In this document: piece after piece, positions 20,882-30,345 of the stretch | Layout: every line of letters begins with the position of its first letter | Position numbering within the stretch: position 1 is the first letter of the stretch | NCBI RefSeq assembly: GCF_900207575.1 | Contig: NZ_OAOQ01000002.1 | Span: 381,399 to 445,398 of the forward strand | Direction of reading: 5' to 3' | DNA from: Cereibacter ovatus | GTDB taxonomy: Bacteria; Pseudomonadota; Alphaproteobacteria; Rhodobacterales; Rhodobacteraceae | Length of the DNA stretch: 64,000 bases | Made by a program: the position numbers and the translations under genes | The notes under the pieces: generated by a model | Databases searched by the model: none | What the model saw: only the letters and a program-made list of their open reading frames with translations | Told to the model about the DNA's origin: nothing

Positions 20882-21143
20882 CGCCTGTCTTTCCGAACCG
20901 CCGGCCCGTGCCGGTTCACGGGACGCGGGTCGGCACCTTGCCTGTCAAGGTGAAAGGGTGGCACGAAGCAGCGGCGCCACAAGCCCTGTCGGCAGCTTCG
21001 TGCACAGGAGTTACGCGCAAGTTGTCTCTTTGTTGACAAGACTGCGTCATTTGGTCGCTTGCACTCGTCCTGCGAAGGTCGGGTAGTCTGCTCAAAGATG
21101 GGCAATTTGTGTCGATTGTTAATGCAGTTAGGGGGAAGTAAAG

Positions 21144-21488
21144 GTGGACGGGGGCAAGATGGACGACCGGATGACGACATCACGTCGTTTCCAAAGCGTT
21201 GCGCAATTGAGGGAACTGTTGCTGGGGTTGGAACATGACCTCGGGATCGCCGATCTGTCTCGGAATGAGTTGGACGTTCTTTACGCCGTGAAACTGCTGG
21301 GCGAGACCGAAGAGTCGATCGTCCGGTCCGATGCGATCCGGCGCCATACGCTGTGCAACGCCATCGCCACGCCGACCTTCCACCGCGCGTTGCGTTCGCT
21401 GGTCGAAAAGGGCTTTGTCGAGCATGCGCCGCAGACCAAGGCGCGGGCTTACAAACTGGGCAAGCGCGCGGGCCAGATCGCCCACTGA
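21144..21488 (+). CDS. Winged-helix (MarR-like) regulator
   Basis: A small protein of up to 114 residues with a helix-turn-helix/wing layout: LSRNELDVLYAVKLLGE, RSDAIRRHTLCNAIATPTFHRALRSLVEKGFVEHA (recognition helix and wing lead), then KARAYKLGKRAGQ. It looks like a MarR-type or PadR-like DNA-binding module without an obvious ligand domain. The start is either GTG 21144, after GGGGGAAGTAAAG, or ATG 21159 or 21171. The 262-bp upstream gap has a TTGACA (21033-21038) and AT-rich stretches but no gene. The target is unknown; the antiporter gene follows 75 bases downstream. Confidence 0.7.
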   Translation: MDGGKMDDRMTTSRRFQSVAQLRELLLGLEHDLGIADLSRNELDVLYAVKLLGETEESIVRSDAIRRHTLCNAIATPTFHRALRSLVEKGFVEHAPQTKARAYKLGKRAGQIAH

Positions 21489-21563
21489 CAAGCGGCCCTT
21501 CGGTCAAGCGGACGTGCGCGGCGGCGGGTTTCCCCGACGTCGCAAACCCCTTATCAGAGACGC

Positions 21564-24062
21564 ATGACCATCATCCTTCTCGTCTCCGCTCTGGCCTGTC
21601 TTTTCATTGTCATCGCCGCATGCGAGCCGATCGCGGCCCGTTTGCGCATGCCGTTTACCGCCGTGCTGGCCGTGGTCGGCGCGGCGCTCGGAACCGGCGC
21701 GCTGTGGTTGCAGCACAGCGAGGTCGCCCATGGCTTTTCGCCCGAGGTGACACAGCTCCTGGGCCTGCCGATCCGCTCCAGCGTCTTTCTTTACATGATT
21801 CTGCCGACGCTGCTGTTTCAGGTCTCGCTGAGCCTGAACATCCGGCGGATGATCGACGACTGGGTGCCGATCCTTGTGATGGCAGTGGTGGCGGTTGTGG
21901 TCTCGACGCTGGCCATCGGCTTTGCGCTGCAACCGTTTTCGTCGATGTCGCTGGTGGCCTGCCTGCTGCTGGGGGCCATCGTGTCCACCACCGACCCTTC
22001 GGCGGTGGTCAGCATCTTCCGCTCGATCGCGGCGCCGCAGCGGCTGACGCGGATCGTCGAGGGCGAAAGCCTGCTGAACGACGCCGCCGCCATCGCGCTG
22101 TTCGGCTTCTTTCTGACCTTCGTCATGGCGGGGGTTCCCGATCCCACGCTGCGCGATGCGCTGGTCAGCTTTCCGCTTCTGATCGGGGGTGGGGTGGCGG
22201 CGGGCTATGTCATGGCGCGCATCGGGCTGTGGGCGATGACGCTGCTGGCGGCCTATCCTACGGCGCAGATCTCGCTTAGTCTTGCGCTGCCCTATCTGAC
22301 CTTTGTGCTGGCCGAACAAGGGCTTGAGGCGTCGGGTGTGATTGCGGTGGTCACGGTGGGCATCACCATGAACGTGGCCGGGCCCGGGCGGCTCAGCCCT
22401 GCGACATGGGCCAGCCTGTCCGAGATCTGGGCCATGCTGGCGCATTGGGCCGGGTCGCTGATCTTCATTCTGGCCGCGCTTCTGATCCCGCGGCTGATCG
22501 GGCGGGCGACCGACTGGGATCTGGTGCTGATCGGGGTGGTGACGCTGGCCGCGGTGGTTGCGCGCTGGGTGATGCTGTGGGGGATGGTGCCGCTGCTGGG
22601 GCGGCTGAACCTGTCGCCGAAGGTGGAACAGCCCTACCGCGTCGCCATCCTGTGGGGCGGCCTGCGTGGCGCGGTCACGCTGGCGCTGGCGCTGGCGGTG
22701 ACGGAAAACCCGATGGTGCCGCCGCATGTGAAGCGCGAGGTCGGCATTCTTGCCACCGGCTTCGTGCTGTTCACGCTGCTGGTGCAGGGCACCACGCTGC
22801 GCTGGGTGATCCGGCGGCTGGGTCTGGCGCGGCTGACGCCGCTGGATCTGGCGCTGTCCAATCAGGTGATCGCGGTCGCGCTGCAAAATGTCCGCGAGGA
22901 AGTGGCCCAAACCGTGCGCGAGCGCGAGCTGGACCCCGCCATCGTCCGCGCGGAAGCCAAGCGGTTCGGCGAGCGGCTGGAAAGGTCGGTCGATCTGGCC
23001 GATGACAGCGCCGAGGACATCAACGACCGCGACAGGATCACGCTGGGCCTGCTGGCGCTGGCCGGGCGCGAGCGCGATGCGATCCTTGCCGCCTTCCGTC
23101 AGCAGTTGATCTCGTCCCGGCTGGTCCAGATCATGCTGGTGGATGTGGACCGGCTGATCGAACGCACGCGGCTTCAGGGTCGCGACGGCTATCGCGCCGC
23201 CGGCCGCATGGCGCTGGGCACTGGCCGCAGCCATCGGTTGGCGGTGCTGGCGCACAATCGGCTGAAGATCAGCCGCTGGCTTAGCCGGCTGACCGCCGAC
23301 CGGTTCGAGATGCTGCTGAGCCAGCGGTTGATCCTGTCGGATCTGCATGGGCTGATCGACGGCAAGATCCGGCGCATCCACGGCCGCCGCGTCGCCGAGA
23401 TCCTGCACGAGATGCTGAAACGCCGCGAGGAAGAGACGGTTCAGGCGCTTGAAGCGTTGCGGCTGCAATATCCGGGCTATTCCGACGAGATGGTGCGTGC
23501 CTTCATCCGCCGCACCGCGCTGCGGCTGGAAGAACGCGAATACGAGATGCTGCTCGGAGACGGGCTGATCGGGCAAGAGCTTTACATGACCCTGCTTCAG
23601 CGTATCGCCAATGAACGCAGGCGCGTCGAGGTGCGGCCCCATCTGGATCTGGCGGTGCAGAAATCCGAACTGGTTCGCCAGTTCCCGCTGTTCCGCGACA
23701 TGGAGGAAGACCAGCGTCGCGCGCTCGAACATCTGTTGCAGACCGTCTATGTCCGCCCGGGCGAGGTGTTGCTGCGCCGGGGTGATGCGCCGCGCAAGGT
23801 GTTCTTCATCGCCTCGGGGGCGGTCGAATCGGATGTGGCGGGGCAGAAGGTGCGGCTGGGCCGTGGCGAGATGTTCGGCCAGCTGGCGATCCTGACCCGC
23901 AAGCCGCGCCGCGCGCAGGTGACGGCGATCAGCCACGGCACGCTGCTCAGTCTGGACGAGGTGCGATTCAAGGAACTGTTGCGCCGTAACGCGGCGCTTC
24001 AGGCCGCAACCGTGGAAAGCGCCGCCCGGCGCGGGGTGACGCTGGATCTGTCCACGCTGTAG
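21564..24062 (+). CDS. Cation:proton antiporter (NhaP/CPA1) with C-terminal cyclic-nucleotide-binding-like domain
   Basis: An 832-residue protein. Residues 1 to about 420 form a CPA1-type antiporter with about 12 helices, including the STTDPSAVVSIF and EGESLLNDAAAIALFGFF blocks that hold the transport aspartates. A long charged cytosolic region rich in Arg and Glu follows (about 430-700, probable helical bundle). The last ~110 residues (FPLFRDMEEDQRRALEH, RPGEVLLRRGDAP, GEMFGQLAILTRKPR) have the beta-barrel pattern of a cNMP-binding domain, but the phosphate-binding cassette (GEMFGQLAILTRKPRRAQV) has Gln where cNMP binders usually have Glu, so ligand binding is uncertain. This layout resembles plant SOS1-like antiporters. 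Confidence 0.88.
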   Translation: MTIILLVSALACLFIVIAACEPIAARLRMPFTAVLAVVGAALGTGALWLQHSEVAHGFSPEVTQLLGLPIRSSVFLYMILPTLLFQVSLSLNIRRMIDDWVPILVMAVVAVVVSTLAIGFALQPFSSMSLVACLLLGAIVSTTDPSAVVSIFRSIAAPQRLTRIVEGESLLNDAAAIALFGFFLTFVMAGVPDPTLRDALVSFPLLIGGGVAAGYVMARIGLWAMTLLAAYPTAQISLSLALPYLTFVLAEQGLEASGVIAVVTVGITMNVAGPGRLSPATWASLSEIWAMLAHWAGSLIFILAALLIPRLIGRATDWDLVLIGVVTLAAVVARWVMLWGMVPLLGRLNLSPKVEQPYRVAILWGGLRGAVTLALALAVTENPMVPPHVKREVGILATGFVLFTLLVQGTTLRWVIRRLGLARLTPLDLALSNQVIAVALQNVREEVAQTVRERELDPAIVRAEAKRFGERLERSVDLADDSAEDINDRDRITLGLLALAGRERDAILAAFRQQLISSRLVQIMLVDVDRLIERTRLQGRDGYRAAGRMALGTGRSHRLAVLAHNRLKISRWLSRLTADRFEMLLSQRLILSDLHGLIDGKIRRIHGRRVAEILHEMLKRREEETVQALEALRLQYPGYSDEMVRAFIRRTALRLEEREYEMLLGDGLIGQELYMTLLQRIANERRRVEVRPHLDLAVQKSELVRQFPLFRDMEEDQRRALEHLLQTVYVRPGEVLLRRGDAPRKVFFIASGAVESDVAGQKVRLGRGEMFGQLAILTRKPRRAQVTAISHGTLLSLDEVRFKELLRRNAALQAATVESAARRGVTLDLSTL

Positions 24063-24134
24063 CGTATGGCGCCGCACGGCCGGGCCCGACTGAACCGGGC
24101 CCGGTGACGGCTATTCCTTTGACGTGGCGCGGAA

Positions 24135-24156
24135 CCTTTGCCGCGCGCGGCAAAGG
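24135..24156. terminator. Perfect 22-bp palindrome next to metG 3' end
   Basis: CCTTTGCCGCG/CGCGGCAAAGG forms a 22-base perfect palindrome seven bases past the metG stop, between two convergent genes. A GC-rich hairpin (GGGCCC arms) also lies at about 24083-24103. A terminator role is likely from position, although the T-run is only TT. Confidence 0.5.
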
Positions 24157-24162
24157 TGTGGT

Positions 24163-25881
24163 TCAGGTGCGAACGCCGGCAAAGCGGGTCTGCCAGTCCA
24201 CCCGTTCCTCGTCGGTGATCTTGCGGAACAACACCTCGGGCGTGGTGAAAGCGTGGCCCGCGGGCAGCACCGACAGCGCCGCGGCGACATCGCCGGGCCA
24301 GGTCCAGTCGTCGCAGTTCAGCGATGCCATGGTCGAGGCCGCCGCATCCGGGATGAACGGGCGCGAGATCACCGCGTAAAGCCGGATCAGGTTCAGCGAA
24401 AGGCGGATCATCGCCTGTGCCCGCTCCGGCTCGGTCTTGACCACGGTCCAGGGGGCGGCGGATTGCAGATATTCGTTGCCCGCCACCCAGATCGCGCGCA
24501 ATTCGGTCGCGGCCTTGCGGATCTCCATCGCTTCCATGCAGGCTTCATAGGCGGCAAGCCGCTCTTGCAATTCCGCGATCAGCGCCTGTTCCCGCTCGCC
24601 CAGGGTGCCGCCTTCGGGCACGGTTTCCCCGAATTTCGCGCGGCAGAACTTGGTCACGCGGCTGATCAGGTTGCCCAGAACGTCGGCCAGATCCTTGTTC
24701 ACCGACGCCTGGAAATTCTCCCATGTGAACTCGCTGTCGCTGTTTTCCGGCGCGTGCGACAGAAGCCACCAGCGCCAGTAATCGGCCGGCAGGATCGACA
24801 GCGCCTGATCCATGAACACGCCGCGGCCCTGGCTGGTCGAGAACTGGCCGCCATCATAGTTCAGGTAGTTGAAGGACTTGATGTAATCCACCAGCTTCCA
24901 CGGCTCGCGAGAGCCCATGATGGTCGCGGGGAAGGACAGCGTGTGGAAGGGCACGTTGTCCTTGCCCATGAACTGAACGTAGCGCACGTCATCCGCGCCC
25001 TTGTCGGTGCGCCACCAGCGTTCCCAGTCGGCATCCGTCTTGCCGTTGGCGTCCGCCCATTCGGCGGTGCAGGCGATATATTCGATGGGGGCGTCGAACC
25101 AGACATAGAAGACCTTGCTCTCCATCCCCGGCCAGGGGGCATCGCCCTTGCGGACGGGAACGCCCCAGTGCAGGTCGCGGGTGATGCCGCGGTCCTGAAG
25201 CCCGTCGCCGTCGTGCAGCCACTTTTTCGCGATCGAGGTGGTCAGCACCGGCCAGTCGGTCTTGCTGTCGATCCAGGCTTCAATCTCGTCCTTCAGCGCC
25301 CGCTGACGCAGGTAAAGATGCTTGGTCTCGCGCACTTCCAGATCGGTCGAGCCGGAAATCGCCGAACGCGGGTTGATCAGATCGGTCGGATCAAGCTGTT
25401 TGGTGCAATTCTCGCACTGGTCGCCACGGGCCTTGTCATAGCCGCAATTCGGGCAGGTGCCCTCGATGTAGCGGTCGGGCAGGAAGCGGTTGTCGGCGAC
25501 CGAGAACACCTGCCGCTCGCTGACTTCCTCGATGAAGCCATTGTCGGCCAGACGCCCGGCGAAATGCTGGGTCAGCTTGTGGTTCCGCGCGCTGGACGAG
25601 CGGCCGAAATGGTCGAACGACAGCCGGAAGCCGGCCGCGATGTCCTTCTGGATTTCGTGCATCTCGGTGCAATAGACCTCGACCGGCTTGCCGGCCTTGG
25701 CGGCGGCCAGTTCCGCCGGCGTGCCGTGTTCGTCGGTGGCGCAGATGAACATGACCTCGTGGCCGCGTCCGCGCATGTAGCGGGCGTAAAGGTCGGCCGG
25801 AAGCTGGCTGCCGACGAGGTTGCCCAGATGCTTGATCCCGTTGATATAGGGGATCGCAGAAGTGATCAGTATCCGCGCCAT
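24163..25881 (-). CDS. metG: Methionine--tRNA ligase
   Basis: Charges tRNA-Met. 572 residues. The HIGH-type motif is [16 protein letters not shown] near the N-terminus, followed by a zinc knuckle CPNC...CENC (about residues 148-166), the C4 single-knuckle type, and a KMSKS-equivalent loop [10 protein letters not shown]. It ends after the anticodon-binding domain with no C-terminal dimerisation (tRNA-binding) domain, as usual in alphaproteobacteria. The start ATG 25881 ([20 protein letters not shown]) fits the family. It diverges from an aldo/keto reductase gene. Confidence 0.96.
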   Translation of the reverse strand: MARILITSAIPYINGIKHLGNLVGSQLPADLYARYMRGRGHEVMFICATDEHGTPAELAAAKAGKPVEVYCTEMHEIQKDIAAGFRLSFDHFGRSSSARNHKLTQHFAGRLADNGFIEEVSERQVFSVADNRFLPDRYIEGTCPNCGYDKARGDQCENCTKQLDPTDLINPRSAISGSTDLEVRETKHLYLRQRALKDEIEAWIDSKTDWPVLTTSIAKKWLHDGDGLQDRGITRDLHWGVPVRKGDAPWPGMESKVFYVWFDAPIEYIACTAEWADANGKTDADWERWWRTDKGADDVRYVQFMGKDNVPFHTLSFPATIMGSREPWKLVDYIKSFNYLNYDGGQFSTSQGRGVFMDQALSILPADYWRWWLLSHAPENSDSEFTWENFQASVNKDLADVLGNLISRVTKFCRAKFGETVPEGGTLGEREQALIAELQERLAAYEACMEAMEIRKAATELRAIWVAGNEYLQSAAPWTVVKTEPERAQAMIRLSLNLIRLYAVISRPFIPDAAASTMASLNCDDWTWPGDVAAALSVLPAGHAFTTPEVLFRKITDEERVDWQTRFAGVRT

Positions 25882-26042
25882 GCCCAGAAATCCCTTGTCC
25901 CGACCGCGCGTTGTTTAGCGCCGGACGGCCCCGAGGGCCAGAGGATGATTGCGCCGCATGGCCCCCTTATGGCGTGGGAAAGGCGGGGTGCGCCTTGCCA
26001 TCCCCGTGCCGCCCGCTAGGCTGAACCGGAAAGGAGACCGCG

Positions 26043-27083
26043 ATGCGATTGATCCCTCTTGGCAGGACCGGCCTTGTCGTGTCCGAGTTCTGTCTTGGCA
26101 CCATGACCTGGGGCAACCGCAACGATGCGGCCGAAGCCCACGCCCAGATCGATCTGGCGCTGGACCATGGGGTGAATTTCATCGACACGGCCGAGATGTA
26201 TCCGGTCAATCCGGTCGCGGCCGAGACCGTCGGCCGGACCGAGGCGATCATCGGCCAGTGGTTGGCCGCCCGCGGCGGGCGCGACCGGATCGTGCTGGCG
26301 ACCAAGGTGACCGGCGAGGGCAGTGCCGCGGTCCGCGACGGCGCCCCGATCACGCCCGCGGCGCTGCGCCGTGCGCTGGACGATTCGCTGGCCCGTCTGC
26401 GCACCGATCATGTCGATCTGTATCAGATCCACTGGCCGAACCGCGGATCGTATCATTTCCGCAAGATGTGGGACTATCGCCCGCCCATGGACCGCGAAGC
26501 GGTGCTGGACGACATGCTGGCGCTGCTGGAAGAAGCTGGCCGGCTGGTGGCCGAAGGCAAGGTGCGCCACTTTGGCCTGTCGAACGAAACGGTGTGGGGG
26601 GCTGCGCAGTGGCTGTCGCTGGCCGACCGGCACGGTTTGCCGCGGATGGCGTCTATCCAGAACGAATATTCGCTGCTCTGCCGGCAGTTCGACACCGACT
26701 GGGCCGAGCTTTGCGCGCTGGAGGACATGCCGCTGCTGGCCTATTCGCCGCTGGCTGCGGGGTTGCTGTCGGGGAAATATGCCGGCGACGTGACGCCCGA
26801 CGGATCGCGCCGCGAGGTCAATCCGACGCTGGGTGGGCGCATCACGCCCCCGGTGTTCGAGGCGGTGGCAGGCTATCTGGGCATTGCCGCGCGCCATGGG
26901 CTTGATCCCTGTCAGATGGCGCTGGCCTTCTGCCGGCAGCGCCCCTTCCCGGTGATCCCGATCCTTGGCGCGACCGACCTGCGGCAGTTGCGCACCGATC
27001 TGGGCGCGGCCGGGCTCTGCCTGTCGCCCGAGGTGCTGGCCGAGATCGCGCAGGCGCACCGCATCTGGCCCGCTCCGTTCTGA
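26043..27083 (+). CDS. Aldo/keto reductase (Tas-like)
   Basis: A 346-residue NADPH-dependent aldo/keto reductase closely resembling E. coli Tas in layout: LGTMTWGNRNDAAEAHAQID, FIDTAEMYPVNP (catalytic Asp/Tyr), a Lys in LATKVTGEG, the His in DLYQIHWPNR, then LSNETVWGAAQWLSLAD and IPILGATDLRQLRTDL. The tetrad Asp-Tyr-Lys-His is therefore complete. The start at 26043 follows GGAAAGGAGACC. The physiological substrate is unknown in this family. Confidence 0.93.
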   Translation: MRLIPLGRTGLVVSEFCLGTMTWGNRNDAAEAHAQIDLALDHGVNFIDTAEMYPVNPVAAETVGRTEAIIGQWLAARGGRDRIVLATKVTGEGSAAVRDGAPITPAALRRALDDSLARLRTDHVDLYQIHWPNRGSYHFRKMWDYRPPMDREAVLDDMLALLEEAGRLVAEGKVRHFGLSNETVWGAAQWLSLADRHGLPRMASIQNEYSLLCRQFDTDWAELCALEDMPLLAYSPLAAGLLSGKYAGDVTPDGSRREVNPTLGGRITPPVFEAVAGYLGIAARHGLDPCQMALAFCRQRPFPVIPILGATDLRQLRTDLGAAGLCLSPEVLAEIAQAHRIWPAPF

Positions 27084-27143
27084 TCCCCCTTGCAGAGGGC
27101 GGCTTTCGCGCGCCATCTGGTCGGGCGATCACAAGGACAGACC

Positions 27144-27617
27144 ATGCGCCGCCCGCTTCTTCTGCTTGCCTTCCTTGCCCTTGGTGCCTGCCGGCTGGGT
27201 CTTGGCGCCGAACCTGAAACGCCCGGCCCTGCGGCCGCGGGACTGGCGACCGCCGAGATCGCGGTGACCCCGCTGGATGCCCCGGCATCCGCGGCGCCCG
27301 CGCCCGAAACTGCGCGCGCGGCACAGCCGGCACCCGCCCGGCCAGAGGCCGCTTCCGCCGCCGCCCCCGAGTCCGCCGTTCCGAAATCCGCCGGGCAGAT
27401 CGCCTGCGAGAAGAAGGGCGGAAGCTATGTCGCGGTCAAGTCGCTTTACACCTGCGTGCGCGTGCCGCGCGATGCCGGCAAGGCTTGCATCAGCGGGGCA
27501 GAGTGTTCGGGCGAATGTCTGGCGCGGTCGAAAACCTGCGCGCCCTATGATCCGCTGGTCGGGTGCAACGACATTCTGGACGATTTCGGCCGCCGGATGA
27601 CGCTGTGTCTGGGCTGA
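27144..27617 (+). CDS. Cysteine-rich lipoprotein
   Basis: A 157-residue protein starting at ATG 27144 (MRRPLLLLAFLALGAC): a classical lipoprotein signal peptide with lipobox LGAC. A long Ala/Pro linker follows (about residues 25-85), then a compact C-terminal domain with eight cysteines (CEKKGG, YTCVRV, KACISG, AECSGECLARSKTC, GCND, LCLG), suggesting a disulfide-stabilised periplasmic domain anchored to a membrane. I recognise no named family. Its 3' end overlaps the start of the lipocalin-like lipoprotein gene by 13 bases. Confidence 0.78.
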   Translation: MRRPLLLLAFLALGACRLGLGAEPETPGPAAAGLATAEIAVTPLDAPASAAPAPETARAAQPAPARPEAASAAAPESAVPKSAGQIACEKKGGSYVAVKSLYTCVRVPRDAGKACISGAECSGECLARSKTCAPYDPLVGCNDILDDFGRRMTLCLG

Positions 27618-28120
27618 GGCGCGCGGCCCTGCTGGCGCTGGCCTTGGCCGCCTGCGCGCCTGAACCCGCGCCGCGCACGGTGCCGGTCTTTCGCACCCCG
27701 GGAGCGCCGATCTGGTCCAATGCGGTGCTTGATCCGGCCCGTCTGGTGGGCGACTGGCAAGAGGTGGCGGCCTTTGCCGCGCCGGGTGCCTGCCGCCCCG
27801 GCGGGGCGCGGATCGTGGCCGGCCCGGGTGGCGGGGGGCTTGGCCTTGCCGCGCGGCTGTGCCTTGGCGGGAAAGAGACCGCGTTTCAGGGGCCGCTGGC
27901 CGTCACCGGCCCCGGCCGCTTGCTGCCCGCCAACGCGACCGAGCCGTGGTGGGTGCTGTGGGCCGATACCGATGTGCGCACGCTGGCGATCGGCACGCCC
28001 TCGGGGCGGTTCGGCTTCATCCTGAACCGTGGCGGCGCGCTGCCGCCCGACCGGCTGGCGGCCGCGCGCGAGATCCTGGACTGGAACGGCTATGACCTGC
28101 GGTGGCTGACGCTGTTCTGA
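27605..28120 (+). CDS. Lipocalin-like lipoprotein
   Basis: About 171 residues from GTG 27605 (MSGLRRAALLALALAAC), which provides a signal peptide and lipobox LAAC; the frame open from 27563 would put charged residues in front of the signal. The mature part has the lipocalin marks DPARLVGDWQEVAAF near the front and a TPSGRFGFILNR-like strand near the end, as in Blc-type outer-membrane lipocalins. Two cysteines (CRPGG, LCLGG) may pair. The 13-base overlap with the cysteine-rich lipoprotein gene argues for one transcript. Confidence 0.75.
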   Translation: MSGLRRAALLALALAACAPEPAPRTVPVFRTPGAPIWSNAVLDPARLVGDWQEVAAFAAPGACRPGGARIVAGPGGGGLGLAARLCLGGKETAFQGPLAVTGPGRLLPANATEPWWVLWADTDVRTLAIGTPSGRFGFILNRGGALPPDRLAAAREILDWNGYDLRWLTLF

Positions 28121-28184
28121 ACGCGCGGCGCCGCTGTCCGATCAGTCGGGCGGATCGCCCATCGGGTCGGGGATGAGGCAGGGA

Positions 28185-28868
28185 TCACCCCAGCCGGCGG
28201 AAGGTCGGAACGGTGCCGGAATTGTCGAAGAACGGCACGCCCGTGCCGTCGCTGTCGCCGCGCAGAAGTGCCGAGACCTCGGCCAGAACCACCTCGGTGA
28301 TGAAGGGTAGATCCAGCCGGCGGGCCTCGGACAGGGGCAGCCAGTGCAGGTGCGAAAGCTCGTCACAGGCGCCCGAGAAATCCTCGATATCGCCGGTCAC
28401 CCGCTCGGCATCGGCCAGAAAGAAGCGCGCGTCGAACCGGCGCGGACGGCCGGGCGGGGTGATGGCGCGGAACACGAAACGCAGCCCCGAGGCGTCGGGC
28501 TGAAGGCCGCGGTCGGCAAAGCCCTGCCAGTCGGCGGGCGCCTGCCATGCGCCGGGAAGGCCCAGCGGCAGGCCGGTTTCCTCCCACAGTTCGCGGATCG
28601 CGGCGGCGGCCAGCGCGCGGGCGCCCGGTTCGGCCTGATCCAGACGCTTCTGGCAGGCCGGCGCAGGCAGGCGGGCCAAGGGCACCGCGGCATCGCCGGG
28701 ATCGACCGCGCCGCCGGGAAAGACGAATTTCGACGGCATGAAGGCCGCGCCCGCGCCGCGCATTCCCATCAGCACCTCGGGGCCTGCCGCGCGCTGGCGC
28801 AACAGGATCACCGTGGCGGCGGGACGGATGCGGGTCTTGTCATCGGCGGCCTGTGCGTCTGCTTGCAA
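28185..28868 (-). CDS. NUDIX hydrolase
   Basis: A 227-residue pyrophosphohydrolase. The Nudix box is split by an insertion of about 25 residues: PGGAVDPGD at 51-59 and RELWEETGL at 92-100, a layout seen in the NUDT19-like group and in many Rhodobacterales. The likely start is a TTG at 28868 with GAGGG nine bases upstream; I see no in-frame ATG or GTG that keeps the first strand (RPAATVILLRQ). The 203 bp up to the EF-hand gene hold a possible 48-codon plus-strand ORF (28904-29050) that I do not call. Confidence 0.86.
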   Translation of the reverse strand: MQADAQAADDKTRIRPAATVILLRQRAAGPEVLMGMRGAGAAFMPSKFVFPGGAVDPGDAAVPLARLPAPACQKRLDQAEPGARALAAAAIRELWEETGLPLGLPGAWQAPADWQGFADRGLQPDASGLRFVFRAITPPGRPRRFDARFFLADAERVTGDIEDFSGACDELSHLHWLPLSEARRLDLPFITEVVLAEVSALLRGDSDGTGVPFFDNSGTVPTFRRLG

Positions 28869-29071
28869 ATCCCTGGACCCTCGTGACCTTGCGCCGGATC
28901 ACCATGGCGGCTTTGCACCGCGGCGGCAAGGATGACGCGGCGGCCGATCTCGGGCGGGCGGTGGCGGTCCCGATCTTTCCGCGCCGCCCGCGACGGAAGC
29001 GACAAGGCCGCGCGTTTGAGTGTCAGAAGCGGACAGCAAGCGGGCGCTGACGCAAAGCAGGAGAGACGACG

Positions 29072-29659
29072 ATGAAACGCATGAACATTCTTGGTGTGGC
29101 GACTGCGGCGGGTCTGGTCCTTGCCGTCGGTGGGGCCGTTCTGGCGCAACAGGCGCCGGGCATGGGTATGGGCATGGGGCCGGGTGCGGGTATGGGCCCG
29201 GGCGGCGGCATGGGCATGGGCATGGGTATGGGCCCCGGTGCCGGCATGGGCAAGGGCATGGGGCCGATGTTCGATTTCGACACGCTTGACACCGACAAGG
29301 ACGGCACTGTGACCCGGGCCGAGCTTGACGCCGCGCGCACGGCGCGGGTCGACAATGCCGATGCCAACGGCGACGGCCTGCTGTCTCTTGATGAGTTGAA
29401 GACGCTGCATCTGGCGCAGATGACGCCGCGGATCGAGGCCCGTGCCAAGCAGATGATCGCGCATCTTGACGCCGACGGCGACGGCCAGCTTTCGGTTTCG
29501 GAACTGGCGGCGGGGCCGGGGCCTGCGATGATGTTCAACCGGCTGGACGCCAATGGTGACGGGGCGCTGTCGCAGGACGAGGCCGACCGCGCCGGCCCGC
29601 GCGGCCGTGGTCCGGGCCGGGGGTATGGCCACCACGGCGGCGGCTGGTTCTGGAACTGA
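29072..29659 (+). CDS. Secreted EF-hand calcium-binding protein
   Basis: A 195-residue protein with a signal peptide (MKRMNILGVATAAGLVLAVG...VLAQQ) and a Gly-Met-rich repeat tract (about residues 30-65, GMGMGPGAGMG units). Four EF-hand loops follow: DTDKDGTVTRAE, DANGDGLLSLDE, DADGDGQLSVSE and DANGDGALSQDE, each with Asp at 1, 3 and 5 and an acidic residue at 12 or close. The tail is Gly/His-rich (GHHGGGW). Ca2+ binding in the periplasm is likely. It precedes the ECF sigma gene by about 90 bases. Methionine- and histidine-rich parts could also hold copper, an inference. Confidence 0.88.
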   Translation: MKRMNILGVATAAGLVLAVGGAVLAQQAPGMGMGMGPGAGMGPGGGMGMGMGMGPGAGMGKGMGPMFDFDTLDTDKDGTVTRAELDAARTARVDNADANGDGLLSLDELKTLHLAQMTPRIEARAKQMIAHLDADGDGQLSVSELAAGPGPAMMFNRLDANGDGALSQDEADRAGPRGRGPGRGYGHHGGGWFWN

Positions 29660-29750
29660 TCTGCCGCGCGCTGCCGCGACCGGGGCCAGACGACGCGCCC
29701 CGGTCGCGGAAATTGCACTGACGGTGCTTCTGCGCTAGGCCCGGGACAGG

Positions 29751-30344
29751 ATGGAAATGCCGTTCGATGCCCTTTCAGATGTCTCGGATGAGGCGCTTGT
29801 CGTGCTTTACGCCAACGGCGATCCGCTGGCGGCGCGGGCGCTGACGTTGCGCCTGACGCCGCGGGTTCTGGCGGTGGCGGCGCGGATGCTGGCCGATCGG
29901 GCCGAGGCCGAGGATGTCGCGCAAGAGGCGATGCTGCGGCTGTGGCGGATCGCGCCCGACTGGCGGCAGGGCGAGGCCAAGGTTTCGACCTGGCTTTACC
30001 GGGTGGTGTTCAACCTGTGCGCCGACCGGCTTCGCGGGCGGCGCCGGCAGTCGCCCACCGCACTGGACGACGCGCCCGAAGTGGCCGACGCCGCCCCGGG
30101 GGTCGAGGCCGCGCTGATCGAGGGCGACCGGATGCGGGCGCTGGATGCGGCGCTTGCGGCCTTGCCCGACCGGCAACGTCAGGCGGTGGTGCTGCGGCAT
30201 CTGGAAGGGCTGTCGAACCCCGAGATCGCCGAGGTGATGCAGGTGGGCGTCGAAGCGGTGGAAAGCCTGACCGCGCGGGGAAAACGGGCTTTGGCGGCGC
30301 TGCTTTCGGGGCAGCGCGCCGAACTGGGATATGAGGAAGGCTGA
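29751..30344 (+). CDS. ECF-type RNA polymerase sigma factor
   Basis: A 197-residue sigma factor: region 2 (about 20-95) with RMLADRAEAEDVAQEAMLRLW and the -10-recognition helix STWLYRVVFNLCADRLRGRRR; region 4 (about 130-180) with LDAALAALPDRQRQAVVLRHLEGLSNPEIAEVM and LTARGKRALAALL. This is the group found with small membrane regulators and CpxP-like sensors in Rhodobacterales. The start is ATG 29751 or 29757. It precedes a single-helix protein by one base and a periplasmic sensor, so a stress-sensing role is inferred. Confidence 0.92.
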   Translation: MEMPFDALSDVSDEALVVLYANGDPLAARALTLRLTPRVLAVAARMLADRAEAEDVAQEAMLRLWRIAPDWRQGEAKVSTWLYRVVFNLCADRLRGRRRQSPTALDDAPEVADAAPGVEAALIEGDRMRALDAALAALPDRQRQAVVLRHLEGLSNPEIAEVMQVGVEAVESLTARGKRALAALLSGQRAELGYEEG

Positions 30345-30345
30345 G

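Noticed and set aside
28904..29050. 48-codon plus-strand ORF between NUDIX and EF-hand genes
   Set aside because: Very basic, no hydrophobic core or family pattern, no clear ribosome site; probably promoter/leader DNA.
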